A DNA stretch of 16,635 nt from an uncultured Chlorobiaceae bacterium (GTDB taxonomy: Bacteria > Bacteroidota > Chlorobiia > Chlorobiales > Chlorobiaceae): positions 1 to 16,635 of the forward strand of contig CAIYWF010000009.1 in the NCBI GenBank assembly GCA_903929845.1. The letters run 5' to 3'. The notes beneath the pieces are model-generated. The model did not search any database and was not told the DNA's origin. It saw only the letters and a program-made list of their open reading frames with translations. A program made the translations under genes and the position numbers. This document shows positions 8,045 to 16,400 of the stretch, one piece after another (the stretch's first letter is position 1; every line of letters begins with the position of its first letter).

Positions 8045-8425
8045 AATACAATTTTGATTTATTTCAAATTAAACAGAAATTACAAAATAGTAAGAAAAAA
8101 ACAATCGTTTTCTTTAGGATTCGCAACTTTTTCGGCAAATTTCTTAAATAATTTAGGGCGCAATCCGCTTTTCTGTATTACATTATGTTACTGATTATTC
8201 TGAATGCAGTTGCAGATTGTTTTCGTTTGAATGTTATAAGGAATACAACGATAATGTATGATCTTACAAATAATAAATATTTCAATATCTTGTGCTCGGA
8301 TTTGAGTAGAGAAGTGGAATCATGCACGCAAACGATCTTTTCTGCACAGCAGCTTTCTTCTTTAAAAGAGAAAATCAAAGAATTATATATCAAAAACTTA
8401 AGGCGACCGGACTTTTAATAACATT
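8045..8425. other. AT-rich divergent intergenic region (lrp / crtQ)
   Basis: About 380 bp, distinctly richer in A and T than the flanking genes. Directly before the lrp start, 8050-8070 forms an imperfect palindrome with AATTT/AAATT ends, a plausible autoregulatory Lrp-type site. Further on, AAGAAAA (8092-8098) and TTTTCTT (8108-8114) form a 7-bp inverted repeat. The crtQ promoter must also lie here. A possible small ORF occupies 8254-8418. No recognised riboswitch or RNA gene was seen. Confidence 0.45.
8254..8418 (+). CDS. Possible small ORF of 54 residues upstream of crtQ (doubtful)
   Basis: An ATG at 8254 preceded by AAGGAA about nine bases upstream opens a 54-codon frame that stops 7 bp before crtQ. 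The product has an amphipathic, lysine-rich C-terminal helix (LSSLKEKIKELYIKNL) and no known domain. The frame extends upstream to another ATG at 8185 without a ribosome binding site. AT-rich composition makes a chance ORF quite possible, and an opposing minus-strand frame covers the same bases. Its position just before crtQ could equally make it an untranslated leader. Confidence 0.25.
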   Translation: MYDLTNNKYFNILCSDLSREVESCTQTIFSAQQLSSLKEKIKELYIKNLRRPDF

Positions 8426-9787
8426 ATGAAAATAGCAATTTTCGGCGCTGGAGTTGCAGGCCTGAGCGCAGCAGTGGAACTGGTCGACCGGGGACACTCG
8501 GTAGAGATATATGAAAAACGCAAAATACTTGGCGGCAAGGTTTCCGTCTGGAAAGACAGTGATGGCGACTCTATTGAATCGGGACTGCATATCGTTTTCG
8601 GAGGCTATGAACAGCTCCAGAACTATATGAAACGGGTAGGTGCAGAAAATAACTATCAATGGAAAGAGCACGCGCTTATCTACGCCGAAGAGAACGGCAC
8701 ACAATCTATTTTCAGAAAAGCCAACCTTCCCAGTCCCTGGGCAGAGGTGGTTGGAGGTATGCGCACCGATTTGCTCACATTCTGGGACAAAATTTCTCTA
8801 GTCAAAGGGCTCTACCCCGCTATTACCGGCAATGAAGCCTATTTCCGCAGTCAGGATTCTATGACCTATTCGGAATGGCATCGCCGCAAAGGAGCTTCGG
8901 AGCATTCATTGCAGAGGCTATGGAGGGCCATTGCACTTGCCATGAATTTCATTGAACCAAACGTCATCAGCGCCCGGCCAATGATCACCATTTTTAACTA
9001 TTTCGGACTAAATTACACTGCGACAAAATTTGCTTTTTTCCGCAAAAACCCTGGCGATTCGATGATTGAGCCGATGCGGCAGTATATACAGAGCAAGGGG
9101 GGGCGTATTTTTGTTGATGCGAAACTGAACCGGTTTGAGCTGAACAGTGATGACTCCATCAAAGAGGCTGTACTTCAGGATGGTCATAAAATCGAGGCCG
9201 ATGCCTATATTTCAGCACTGCCCGTTCACAACATCAAAAAAATTCTGCCCGTTCAGTGGCTGACTCACAAGTATTTCCGCAACCTGCATGAATTTGTCGG
9301 CAGTCCGGTCGCAAACTGCCAACTCTGGTTTGACCGGAAAATTACCGATACCAACAATCTCATGTTTTCACAGGGCACTATATTTGCGACCTTTGCCGAT
9401 GTCTCCATCACCTGTTCAGAGGATTTCCAGAAGGGTATGGGCTCTGCAACTGGAGGAAGTGTCATGAGTCTGGTGCTTGCTCCGGCACACCAGCTTATGG
9501 ATATGCCCAATGAAGTCATAACTGAGCTGGTCCTGAAAAACATTCATAATCGTTTCCCGAAATCCCGAGACGCCAAACTGCTGAAATCAACCATTGTCAA
9601 AATTCCCCAGTCTGTCTACAAAGCGGTGCCGGATGTCGACAAATTCCGCCCTGACCAGATCAGTCCGATCAAAAACTTTTTTCTCGCTGGAGATTATACC
9701 GATCAGCACTATCTGGCCTCCATGGAAGGGGCTGCACTGAGTGGCAAGCTTGCTGCTGAAAAGCTTCTCATCAGATTCGGAAATTAA
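8426..9787 (+). CDS. crtQ: Carotene desaturase of the plant/cyanobacterial type, probably zeta-carotene desaturase
   Basis: FAD-dependent, membrane-associated desaturases of the PDS/ZDS type carry out the stepwise desaturation of phytoene to lycopene. Green sulfur bacteria use this CrtP/CrtQ/CrtH route instead of the bacterial CrtI route. The 453-residue protein begins with the dinucleotide-binding motif GAGVAG (7-12) and the FAD ribose-binding acidic residue Glu30, followed by GGKVSVWKD. It ends with the family's C-terminal FAD motif FFLAGDYTDQHYLASMEGA (418-436). The core WRAIALAMNFIEPNVISARPM is typical of the group. The choice of CrtQ over CrtP rests on overall resemblance and on remembered gene order near glutamine synthetase in Chlorobaculum tepidum, so the desaturase call is firmer than the step. 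Two glycosyltransferase genes follow closely (gap 9 bp). Confidence 0.85.
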   Translation: MKIAIFGAGVAGLSAAVELVDRGHSVEIYEKRKILGGKVSVWKDSDGDSIESGLHIVFGGYEQLQNYMKRVGAENNYQWKEHALIYAEENGTQSIFRKANLPSPWAEVVGGMRTDLLTFWDKISLVKGLYPAITGNEAYFRSQDSMTYSEWHRRKGASEHSLQRLWRAIALAMNFIEPNVISARPMITIFNYFGLNYTATKFAFFRKNPGDSMIEPMRQYIQSKGGRIFVDAKLNRFELNSDDSIKEAVLQDGHKIEADAYISALPVHNIKKILPVQWLTHKYFRNLHEFVGSPVANCQLWFDRKITDTNNLMFSQGTIFATFADVSITCSEDFQKGMGSATGGSVMSLVLAPAHQLMDMPNEVITELVLKNIHNRFPKSRDAKLLKSTIVKIPQSVYKAVPDVDKFRPDQISPIKNFFLAGDYTDQHYLASMEGAALSGKLAAEKLLIRFGN

Positions 9788-9796
9788 TAGTCTGGT

Positions 9797-10408
9797 ATGA
9801 ATAGAGGTAGTCGGCTGCTCATCATTTTAAGCAAAAATCCTGAAGCGGGAATGGTTAAAACTCGTCTGGCGAAGACCATCGGCGACGAAAAAGCTCTTGA
9901 AATCTACGAAATTCTCCGGCAACATACCGCCCGGACTGCTGAGAAAGTTCATGCAAAACGGTTGGTGTTCTACTCGCGCTTTATACCCTCTTTCGATCTC
10001 TTTCTCCCCGGAAATTTCAGCGCCAGGCTACAGGATGGTGATGATCTTGGCGAGCGAATGCTGCACGCCATCAAATGCGGATTCGAAAGCGGCTTTCACC
10101 ATGTCATACTTATTGGAACAGACTGTTACGAACTGAGCCCTGCAATCCTTGAGGATGCTTTTTCCGTCCTTGAGCGAGCTGATGCCGTTATCGGGCCAGC
10201 AATAGATGGAGGGTTTTATCTCATCGGCATGAACAGAGTCATGCCGGAACTTTTTCTTGAACGGAAGTGGAGCACCTCTGACGTGCTCAGGGAAACCATA
10301 GCAATACTCCACCAACTTGACACCTCTTATGAACTTCTTGTGGAGTTGTCGGATATCGACACCTTTGACGACCTGAAAAAAAGCCCCTTATGGACAAGCA
10401 AACCATAA
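9797..10408 (+). CDS. TIGR04282-family glycosyltransferase (DUF2064)
   Basis: The 203-residue protein has the single GT-A-like domain of the DUF2064/TIGR04282 family. Visible motifs are the nucleotide-binding loop NPEAGMVKTRL (14-24), DLGERM (83-88), GTDCYELSP (107-115) and GPAIDGGFYLIG (133-144), resembling sugar-nucleotide and CofC/MobA-type transferases. The family is best known from arsenosugar clusters, but no arsS or arsenic gene is here, so the donor and acceptor are unknown. It starts 9 bp after crtQ and overlaps the next glycosyltransferase gene by 19 bp, indicating translational coupling and a shared pathway. The ATG start lacks an obvious Shine-Dalgarno sequence. Confidence 0.88.
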   Translation: MNRGSRLLIILSKNPEAGMVKTRLAKTIGDEKALEIYEILRQHTARTAEKVHAKRLVFYSRFIPSFDLFLPGNFSARLQDGDDLGERMLHAIKCGFESGFHHVILIGTDCYELSPAILEDAFSVLERADAVIGPAIDGGFYLIGMNRVMPELFLERKWSTSDVLRETIAILHQLDTSYELLVELSDIDTFDDLKKSPLWTSKP

Positions 10409-11082
10409 GCATTATTATCCCGACCTGTAACGAAGAGAGCATCATCGCGGGTACGATTCAGAGACTTCTTGCCCTGACGGAGCGCTCTGAGGGGGTGGAG
10501 ATCATTGTCAGTGACGCAAGTACCGACAAAACAGTTGATATTCTTTCCGTCTTTCCGGTAACCGGCTGCAACAGCTCAAGAGGACGTGCAATACAGATGA
10601 ACAGCGGAGCTTGTTATGCCAATGGTGAAATCCTCTATTTTCTGCACGCCGACACACAACCTCCGGAAACCTTTCTTGATGATATCCGTTCGGCAGTTTC
10701 CGCAGGCAAAAAAGCTGGATGCTTCAGAATGGACTTCGATGACGATCATCCTCTCATGAGCCTGTTCGGATGGTTCACACAGTTTCCCCTGATGATCTGT
10801 CGAGGCGGAGATCAATCTCTCTTTATCACGAGAGAACTCTTTACCAGTATTGGAGGATTCGACAAAACTCTGCTCATTATGGAAGATTACGATATTATAT
10901 CCCGGATTGAAAAGGTCATACCGTTTCACATTCTCGAAAAAGAGGTTACCACGTCAGCCCGCAAGTATCACCGCAACGGCATCATCTCTCTCCAGCTCAG
11001 CTTCGGAACCATTCATCTTATGTATGCACTTGGATTTACGCAGGAGTCCATTATCCGGTACTACAGGGAAAATATTGTCTGA
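10390..11082 (+). CDS. TIGR04283-family glycosyltransferase (GT2)
   Basis: A 230-residue GT-A family 2 transferase. It shows the N-terminal SIIIPTCNEES (7-17), SDASTDKT (41-48) with the nucleotide-binding Asp, SSRGRAIQMNSGA (62-74), and a DXD-equivalent LHAD (85-88). The acceptor-side GGDQSLFITRELF (139-151) and acidic MEDYD (164-168) follow. The family often sits beside a TIGR04282 partner, exactly as here, and the 19-bp overlap suggests that the two proteins act together. No transmembrane segment or lipid-anchor domain is evident, so it is probably cytosolic or peripheral. The substrate is unknown. Neighbourhood with crtQ suggests, but does not prove, a link to carotenoid or photosynthetic-membrane glycoconjugates. 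Confidence 0.88.
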   Translation: MDKQTISIIIPTCNEESIIAGTIQRLLALTERSEGVEIIVSDASTDKTVDILSVFPVTGCNSSRGRAIQMNSGACYANGEILYFLHADTQPPETFLDDIRSAVSAGKKAGCFRMDFDDDHPLMSLFGWFTQFPLMICRGGDQSLFITRELFTSIGGFDKTLLIMEDYDIISRIEKVIPFHILEKEVTTSARKYHRNGIISLQLSFGTIHLMYALGFTQESIIRYYRENIV

Positions 11083-11199
11083 GAAAAGAGAAAGAAACAC
11101 TTCGCCAAAAATAGCATCAAGAGGTGACTGGCGTTAGAAAATAAGTTGTTATATTCAAAAAAATATTTTCACTTATTTACCTTTAACCCAATCATAACT

Positions 11200-11988
11200 A
11201 TGGCAGCAGAAGAACTCAAAAAACCGGCAGGGGCAGTTGTACCTGTCTCATCGAACAATACAGATACAGGAGTCGGCAATGGAGACATGGCTCATCTGAT
11301 CGGGAGCATAGGCTCCTTGATTGACTCGACTATTGTGTCGGTACAGGGAATCATCACCACCGTAAGTTCCGTTACCGGGCAACTTATGGAGGGCGTTACC
11401 TCTACCATCAATTCTGATCCGGTACAAGGAATAATCAGTTCAGTGGGTTCCGCTACCGGTCAACTGATTGAAGGAGTTACCTCTACCATCACCGTCGAAT
11501 CGGTACAGGGAGTGATCAATTCGGTGGGTTCCGCTACCGGCCAACTGATTGACGGGGTTACCTCCACTATCAATTCCGAGCCCGTCAGAGAGATGTTCAA
11601 CAACGTCACCTCTGTTCCAGGACAACTTATTGAGGGAGTCACTTCCACTATTAATTCAGGGCAAGTACAGAATTCTTTTCAGGAACTCGGAAAATTATGG
11701 ACCGGCCTTCTCGAAAACCTGAATGCCGCCGGGAGCTCAAACCAGGTACAGAATCTTTTCAATAATGTCAGTGCCGGACTTAGCCAGCTTATGAACAATT
11801 CCTTCATGCCGGGTATGCCTGGAATGTCAGGAAATCGGGCTAAAAAAGATGTGACCCAGATCCTCTTCACACCTACTGCCACTTCGGTTGAAGTGATCAC
11901 TCCAAAAGAGGTTTCTTTTGCTCCAACCCCAAAAAGCGCTCCAAAAGAGATTGTTGTTACACCTCCTGTTCAAGAGAATATAAACTGA
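11200..11988 (+). CDS. Repeat-containing low-complexity protein of unknown function; candidate chlorosome-envelope protein
   Basis: From the ATG at 11200 the protein has 262 residues. The longer frame from a TTG at 11146 adds 18 residues encoded by AT-rich leader sequence and is less likely. Order: a polar N-terminus (1-47); six consecutive 27-residue units starting at Val48, 75, 102, 129, 156 and 183; a Met-Pro-Gly-rich turn (203-211); and a Val/Thr/Pro-rich tail. The first four units share GQLxxGVTSTI. There is no Cys and no signal peptide or long hydrophobic helix; the repeats look amphipathic and rich in Ser, Thr, Val, Gly and Asn. This composition and the position downstream of crtQ recall chlorosome envelope proteins of the CsmB/F and CsmH kind, but I cannot confirm homology. 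About 117 bp separate it from the preceding glycosyltransferase, so it may have its own promoter. Confidence 0.8.
   Translation: MAAEELKKPAGAVVPVSSNNTDTGVGNGDMAHLIGSIGSLIDSTIVSVQGIITTVSSVTGQLMEGVTSTINSDPVQGIISSVGSATGQLIEGVTSTITVESVQGVINSVGSATGQLIDGVTSTINSEPVREMFNNVTSVPGQLIEGVTSTINSGQVQNSFQELGKLWTGLLENLNAAGSSNQVQNLFNNVSAGLSQLMNNSFMPGMPGMSGNRAKKDVTQILFTPTATSVEVITPKEVSFAPTPKSAPKEIVVTPPVQENIN
11341..11826 (+). repeat. Six tandem 81-bp (27-codon) repeats inside the repeat protein gene
   Basis: Units begin at 11341, 11422, 11503, 11584, 11665 and 11746 with no insertions or deletions. Consensus at protein level is VQ(G/N)-x5-(S/N)xxGQL(I/M)(E/D)GVTSTI(N/T)S plus two residues. Units 1-4 are close. 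Unit 5 and unit 6 keep the VQN start and hydrophobic positions but have lost GVTSTI. Units 2 and 3 are also close at DNA level, pointing to recent duplication. Confidence 0.9.
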
Positions 11989-12004
11989 AGCACACACACC
12001 ATAA

Positions 12005-12063
12005 GTCATTCTGAGCGAAGTCAAGAATCCTGAAAAAGAGGTAAACCCTTCGCTCACCGTGAC
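12005..12063. repeat. Imperfect inverted repeat of the dispersed palindromic (REP/MITE-like) type
   Basis: The arm GTCATTCTGAGCGAAG (12005-12020) is matched by the reverse complement of 12048-12063 at 13 of 16 positions, enclosing a 27-base spacer. It fills the gap between two convergent genes, where such elements often lie and may act as bidirectional terminators or mRNA stabilisers. The GTCATTCTGAGCGAAG word is one I remember as common in intergenic repeats of several bacterial phyla; its copy number in this genome cannot be seen here. Confidence 0.6.
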
Positions 12064-12081
12064 AACTTTAACTTATATTTC

Positions 12082-12528
12082 TTACCGTCGCCCAGTTCCC
12101 GTGTGACCAAATCCCCCTTCACCGCGAACCGTTGAGGCAAGTTCCGCGACCTCCTCAAAATGCACCTGCTCAATCCGGGCTATAACCATCTGCGCAATGC
12201 GGTCGCCGTGTGAAACAGTAAACGGTTCTTTCCCATAATTGACAAGAATCACCTTGACCTCTCCCCGGTAATCAGCATCAATCGTTGCCGGAGAGTTCGG
12301 CAGTGAAATCATGAAGCGCAACGCAAGCCCGCTTCTCGGACGAAGCTGCGCCTCATAGCCTTCGGGAAGTTCAATGGCAAACCCGGATGGAATGAGAGCC
12401 GTGGAAAAGGGTTCAAGTGTCACCGGCGCATCGAGACAGGCAGAAATATCCATACCGGCAGCATGAGCGGTGGCATAAACCGGCAATGTTGCTTGTTTAT
12501 CAAGACGAACTATCTTTACTTTGAGCAT
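12082..12528 (-). CDS. dut: dUTP diphosphatase (trimeric dUTPase)
   Basis: This enzyme hydrolyses dUTP to dUMP and diphosphate, keeping uracil out of DNA and supplying dUMP for thymidylate synthesis. The 148-residue length is typical of the homotrimeric family. All five motifs are present: AAGMDISA (23-30), RPRSGLA (63-69), TIDADYRGEV (82-91) with the catalytic Asp84, GDRIAQMVI (108-116), and the glycine-rich C-terminal RGEGGFGHTG (135-144), which closes over the nucleotide. His142 replaces the common Ser, a variant I recall in related phyla. It converges with the repeat-protein gene across an inverted repeat and is divergent from bshB1, with 68 bp between the two start codons. Confidence 0.96.
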   Translation of the reverse strand: MLKVKIVRLDKQATLPVYATAHAAGMDISACLDAPVTLEPFSTALIPSGFAIELPEGYEAQLRPRSGLALRFMISLPNSPATIDADYRGEVKVILVNYGKEPFTVSHGDRIAQMVIARIEQVHFEEVAELASTVRGEGGFGHTGTGRR

Positions 12529-12596
12529 TGGTCAGAACTGCTTTGTTGAAGGTTGAACAGGATTTTTTATCGAACCGTAATATACTCAGAGGACAA

Positions 12597-13331
12597 TTGA
12601 AACAATCACCAGAAACCGTCTATGCCCTTGCTTTCGGCGCCCACCCCGATGACGTTGAACTCTCATGCGGAGCCACACTGCTGAAAATAAGAAGCGAAGG
12701 GCAAACCGTAGCTGTCTGCGACCTCACAAGAGGAGAAATGGGCACCCTCGGCACCCCTGAAACGAGGAAATCAGAAGCAGAAACTGCAGCACAACTGATG
12801 GGCTACGAGAGCCGCATGACCCTCGACCTTGGCGATTCAAAACTTTTTAATAGTGAAGAGAACCTTGCCGAAATCATCAAGGTCATCAGGCAATTCAGGC
12901 CACACGTTGTCTTTGCCAACTCACCCGACGAACGACACCCCGATCACATCAAAGGCTCCAGACTCGTGACCGACGCCTGCTACTATGCGGGACTGCAACA
13001 ATTCAAGACCACCATAAACGGGAACGCCCAAGAGCCATACCGCCCTAAACATCTTCTCTACTACATCCAGTTCAAACACCTCGAACCTGACATCATCGTT
13101 GACATCTCCGAGACCTTCGAAGCCTCCAGAAAAGGAGTTCTTGCCTTCAGCACTCAGTTTTATAGAAGCGGGATAACAGAAACACCAACAACCATGATCA
13201 ACCGTCCCGAGTTTCTCACAGGCCTCGAAGCCCGTGCCCGCTATTTCGGTGAACAAATCGGCGTCCACTATGGGGAAGGCTTCAAGCTTTCCAATATCCT
13301 TGGAGTCAAATTGTTTACCGAGACGTTTTAG
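12597..13331 (+). CDS. bshB1: N-acetyl-alpha-D-glucosaminyl-L-malate deacetylase (bacillithiol pathway), PIG-L family
   Basis: This zinc-dependent deacetylase removes the acetyl group from GlcNAc-malate, the second step of bacillithiol synthesis. Green sulfur bacteria are known to make the N-methylated form. From the TTG at 12597 the protein has 244 residues, close to the roughly 236 of the Bacillus enzyme. Zinc-site motifs are AHPDDVE (15-21; His16 and Asp19) and ERHPDHIK (112-119; His117). GEMGT (47-51) and the C-terminal ARARYFGEQIGVHYGEGF are BshB1-typical. The frame is open further upstream to a TTG at 12528 that would overlap the start of dut. The 12597 start, after AGAGGA, gives the usual family N-terminus and leaves room for divergent promoters. 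The bshA and bshC partners are not in the window. Confidence 0.9.
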   Translation: MKQSPETVYALAFGAHPDDVELSCGATLLKIRSEGQTVAVCDLTRGEMGTLGTPETRKSEAETAAQLMGYESRMTLDLGDSKLFNSEENLAEIIKVIRQFRPHVVFANSPDERHPDHIKGSRLVTDACYYAGLQQFKTTINGNAQEPYRPKHLLYYIQFKHLEPDIIVDISETFEASRKGVLAFSTQFYRSGITETPTTMINRPEFLTGLEARARYFGEQIGVHYGEGFKLSNILGVKLFTETF

Positions 13332-13401
13332 CATAAGAGGACTAAGTTCATCCGTTCTTCTCACCGGAAAAGTTTGCGGAAGTTTCTTAATCCTCTCACC
13401 G

Positions 13402-16400
13402 TCACTCGCAGCCGACACAACATATAAATGGCACTGCCGTGAGAGGCGAGGTGCGCAGAATTCTGAAAAGCCCAAGATTTGTGCCCAAAGGATCTGGCAT
13501 CTTCTGTGCGCTGTTCTCACCAATTCTATGCATGCCGTGAGTCATCTCCTGGGCAATGGGGCTGCCAAACAGAGCTGCAGCTTCATTCAGCAGGCTGTCT
13601 CTTTTCTTCATTGAGTAGTTATTGATATGTTCGTTGATCTTTGTGATCTGACCATAGACTTCCACGCAAAGGACACTTAATGATGAGTCAAGAGGAAGTC
13701 CATAGAGTTCGAGCATCGCCACCACATCCTTGTTGTAAAAGCAGCTCCTGGCATAACGAACGCTCTCTTTTTCTCTCATCTGTAACTGGCTCAACTCAAG
13801 CTGAAGGGCTTTGACAAGAGCCGCATTCTTTCTCCTCTTTGCATTGACTATTTTTCTCCTGAACTCGACGTCAAAGCGATGCGGTGACAACGGTGGAAGC
13901 TCAATTTCACCCAGCAGGATGTTACGGAAATCGAGACCGTCGGCCTGTTTTACCTGGGCATAGAGCAAACACCAGATAGAGGTGCGAGGCGGATCGGAGG
14001 TGACGTTTTTACCGTTATAAACGGCTGAAGCATAAGGCACGCTGACACAGATCTTCTTTTCGTCTCGTGTAACCATGCACAACATATTTGGTGCGGGATG
14101 CTGCAATCCGCTAACCCGCAACTGCCTGCCGAAACGGCCTTGAGCCGTACTCCATATTCTGTCGGAATGACCGTAGCGGAATTCATAAGTGAAGAGTCCG
14201 AACAGTTCCGGGCTTTCAGGATGGAGTCCGGGAGGTGTTGGCAACAAATAAAAGTGCCTCTCCTTGTCGATGGATTTTTCAAGCTTCTGCATGGCGCCCA
14301 GCCCGGAATGTTCGTGCCCGGAAGAGGAGGTTACTGTCCTGACATATTCGGGATCAATGGAAAGAGGTGACTCATCCGGAATATTCATAAGCTCCGGATT
14401 GTTATTGCTCAACAGTTGATCCGGCGCGTACGCGAGTACCCGACAGAAAATATCGTCGTGGTCATCATCAGGGAGCTTGTCAAATTCCAGCCAGAGGAAA
14501 CGCTGACGCGCTTCGGTTGCAGAGTAGGGAACATTCCTGACGTAGGGCGACAAGGCTATACCTGCTCCGACAAGCTTGGGAACCTGCGTCGGATTAATTG
14601 TTGTCGGGAGCAACAGAGGATCAGTTTCGAACTTGCCATCGGAGAGCGGTGTGTTGCCGTCTGCATCAGCCCGAAGCTGCGGCTGGAGTGTGTACTGCAC
14701 TTCCGCCTCATCCGGCAGCGCAGTACCAGCGGGATGCATGTCAATGACATCAATGAAAATAATGCGTGTATAGTCGCGGTGAACTTTTCCATCCTCGCCT
14801 TGCTGGATTGCCTGGAACGAAGCGATCCTGCGCATTTCAAGATCACCGATCGTCTCATAAGTTTTTTTCTCTATTGCCAAAGGATCTCTTCCCCAACGGC
14901 GGCGGCGCTGCACAATGACACTGCTTGTCTCCAGTCCGTCCCACGTCCAGTCACGGTCGATATAGAGATTGGTGCAAACCAGCCAGTGCCCAGCAAGCTC
15001 TTTTTTGTTTGCGAAGGTGAGGCTGCTGTTGTCGGGAGCCATGGTATGGCGAACCATATTGCTGCACCAGAACTGCACGCGCTCACCGTTCTTCGCGAGA
15101 AGTGTCGTCTCTTTGCACTCTATATCAAGTTGCTTTGCAAGCCTCTGCACAATATCCGGCAGACCGTCGTTTGTACCCTGCAATGTTTTGAAGACAATGG
15201 GATTGAGTTTTACAGTGACAGGATCCGGCTGCAAATAAATGCCCTGCAGAACCTGCGGATCTGTCGTACCAGCAAAAAGCGCAATCTCGATTTTTGAAGG
15301 CTTGAAGAGTTTCAGAACAGTCGTTTTTCCATACCGGCAGTCAAGATTAGAGTTGTCGTTCAGGTTGCCCCAGTAGGAGTCGTCGCCTTCACAGACGGCA
15401 CGGAGGGTCAGTCGGATGTGTCGCGCAGTCGGCAGAATAATAGTACCTGCAGAGGCTTTGACGGTGTCGTTATGAAGCGGATCGGTGAAGGGCTTAGCTT
15501 TCTCGATAAGATTGAGCTTCTTTTCATCCACATATTCAACTGGAATCTCTACTGCATCGGTGAAGGCTGCCGGAAAGGTGCGGTACGTTTTGTAAAGTGT
15601 GATATAGTGCTCCTGCCCATCATCGCTGGCAAGATTATCGAGTTGGAGTGTCTCCACTTCAACTTTCAGCTCCACCTTCACAACGTCAGGATCAGGTATA
15701 CCGAATGCTTCCGCTTTTTTGTTGAGCAGAATATCCTGTGATGCTTTCAGCAACTCCGTGACGGGATCTGCATATTTGCCAGTATAAACAACTGAGGGAA
15801 AGCCAAGCAAGGGGCGTGCAATCTGAAGCTTGTCTGCTGCAAAATTGACGTCATCAGTATTAAACCGAATCGCATCACTATTGATGATACGCAGGGTGTT
15901 CGGCGCCACATAGCGCTTGAAAGCAATCGTCGCAATATGGCTTGGCAGATTGTTTATGGGTTCAGCAAGATATTCAGGTCCGCCTCCGCTGATATCGCTC
16001 ATCCGCACACGAAAATCGTAAGTATTGCCATACGCAAGCTCTGTTTTGGTATCCACCGCGTTGTAAGTGTCGCTGATAGTTACAGGCTTGTTCTTGTCCT
16101 GTTCGTTGGCATATAACCCGGAGGCGACACGGTCGGGCAGTACCATTGAAGCATTGTTCCAGTTTCCAAAATAGATGGGCAGCCAGTAATTTGTTCCGCC
16201 AGCACTGTCAAGTTTTGTCGGATAGACCTGGAAAGGCAACTCTCCTTTGTACGACCCAATCTCAATATCTTCGAGCGACATGCTGCCGTTGCTCTGCACT
16301 GCCGTCAAACTTTCCCATACAGCAAGAGCGCCGCCTGAAATTTCGTTTAAACGAACGTCGATATGAAATCCGTTGACGCCAAGCGGCGCATCAAGCCGGT

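Noticed and set aside
11103..11133. CGCCA/TGGCG inverted repeat after the second glycosyltransferase gene
   Set aside because: Only 5 bp of pairing across a loop of more than 20 bases and no T-tract; too weak to call a terminator.
13332..13401. AGAGGA...TCCTCT pairing in the gap between bshB1 and the giant gene
   Set aside because: Six bases of pairing over about 50 bases without a U-tract; not a credible terminator.
14416..15297. 293-codon plus-strand frame opposite the giant unknown gene
   Set aside because: Long but lies fully within a much longer continuous minus-strand frame; the translation looks random, rich in Cys, Arg and Ile without domain patterns.
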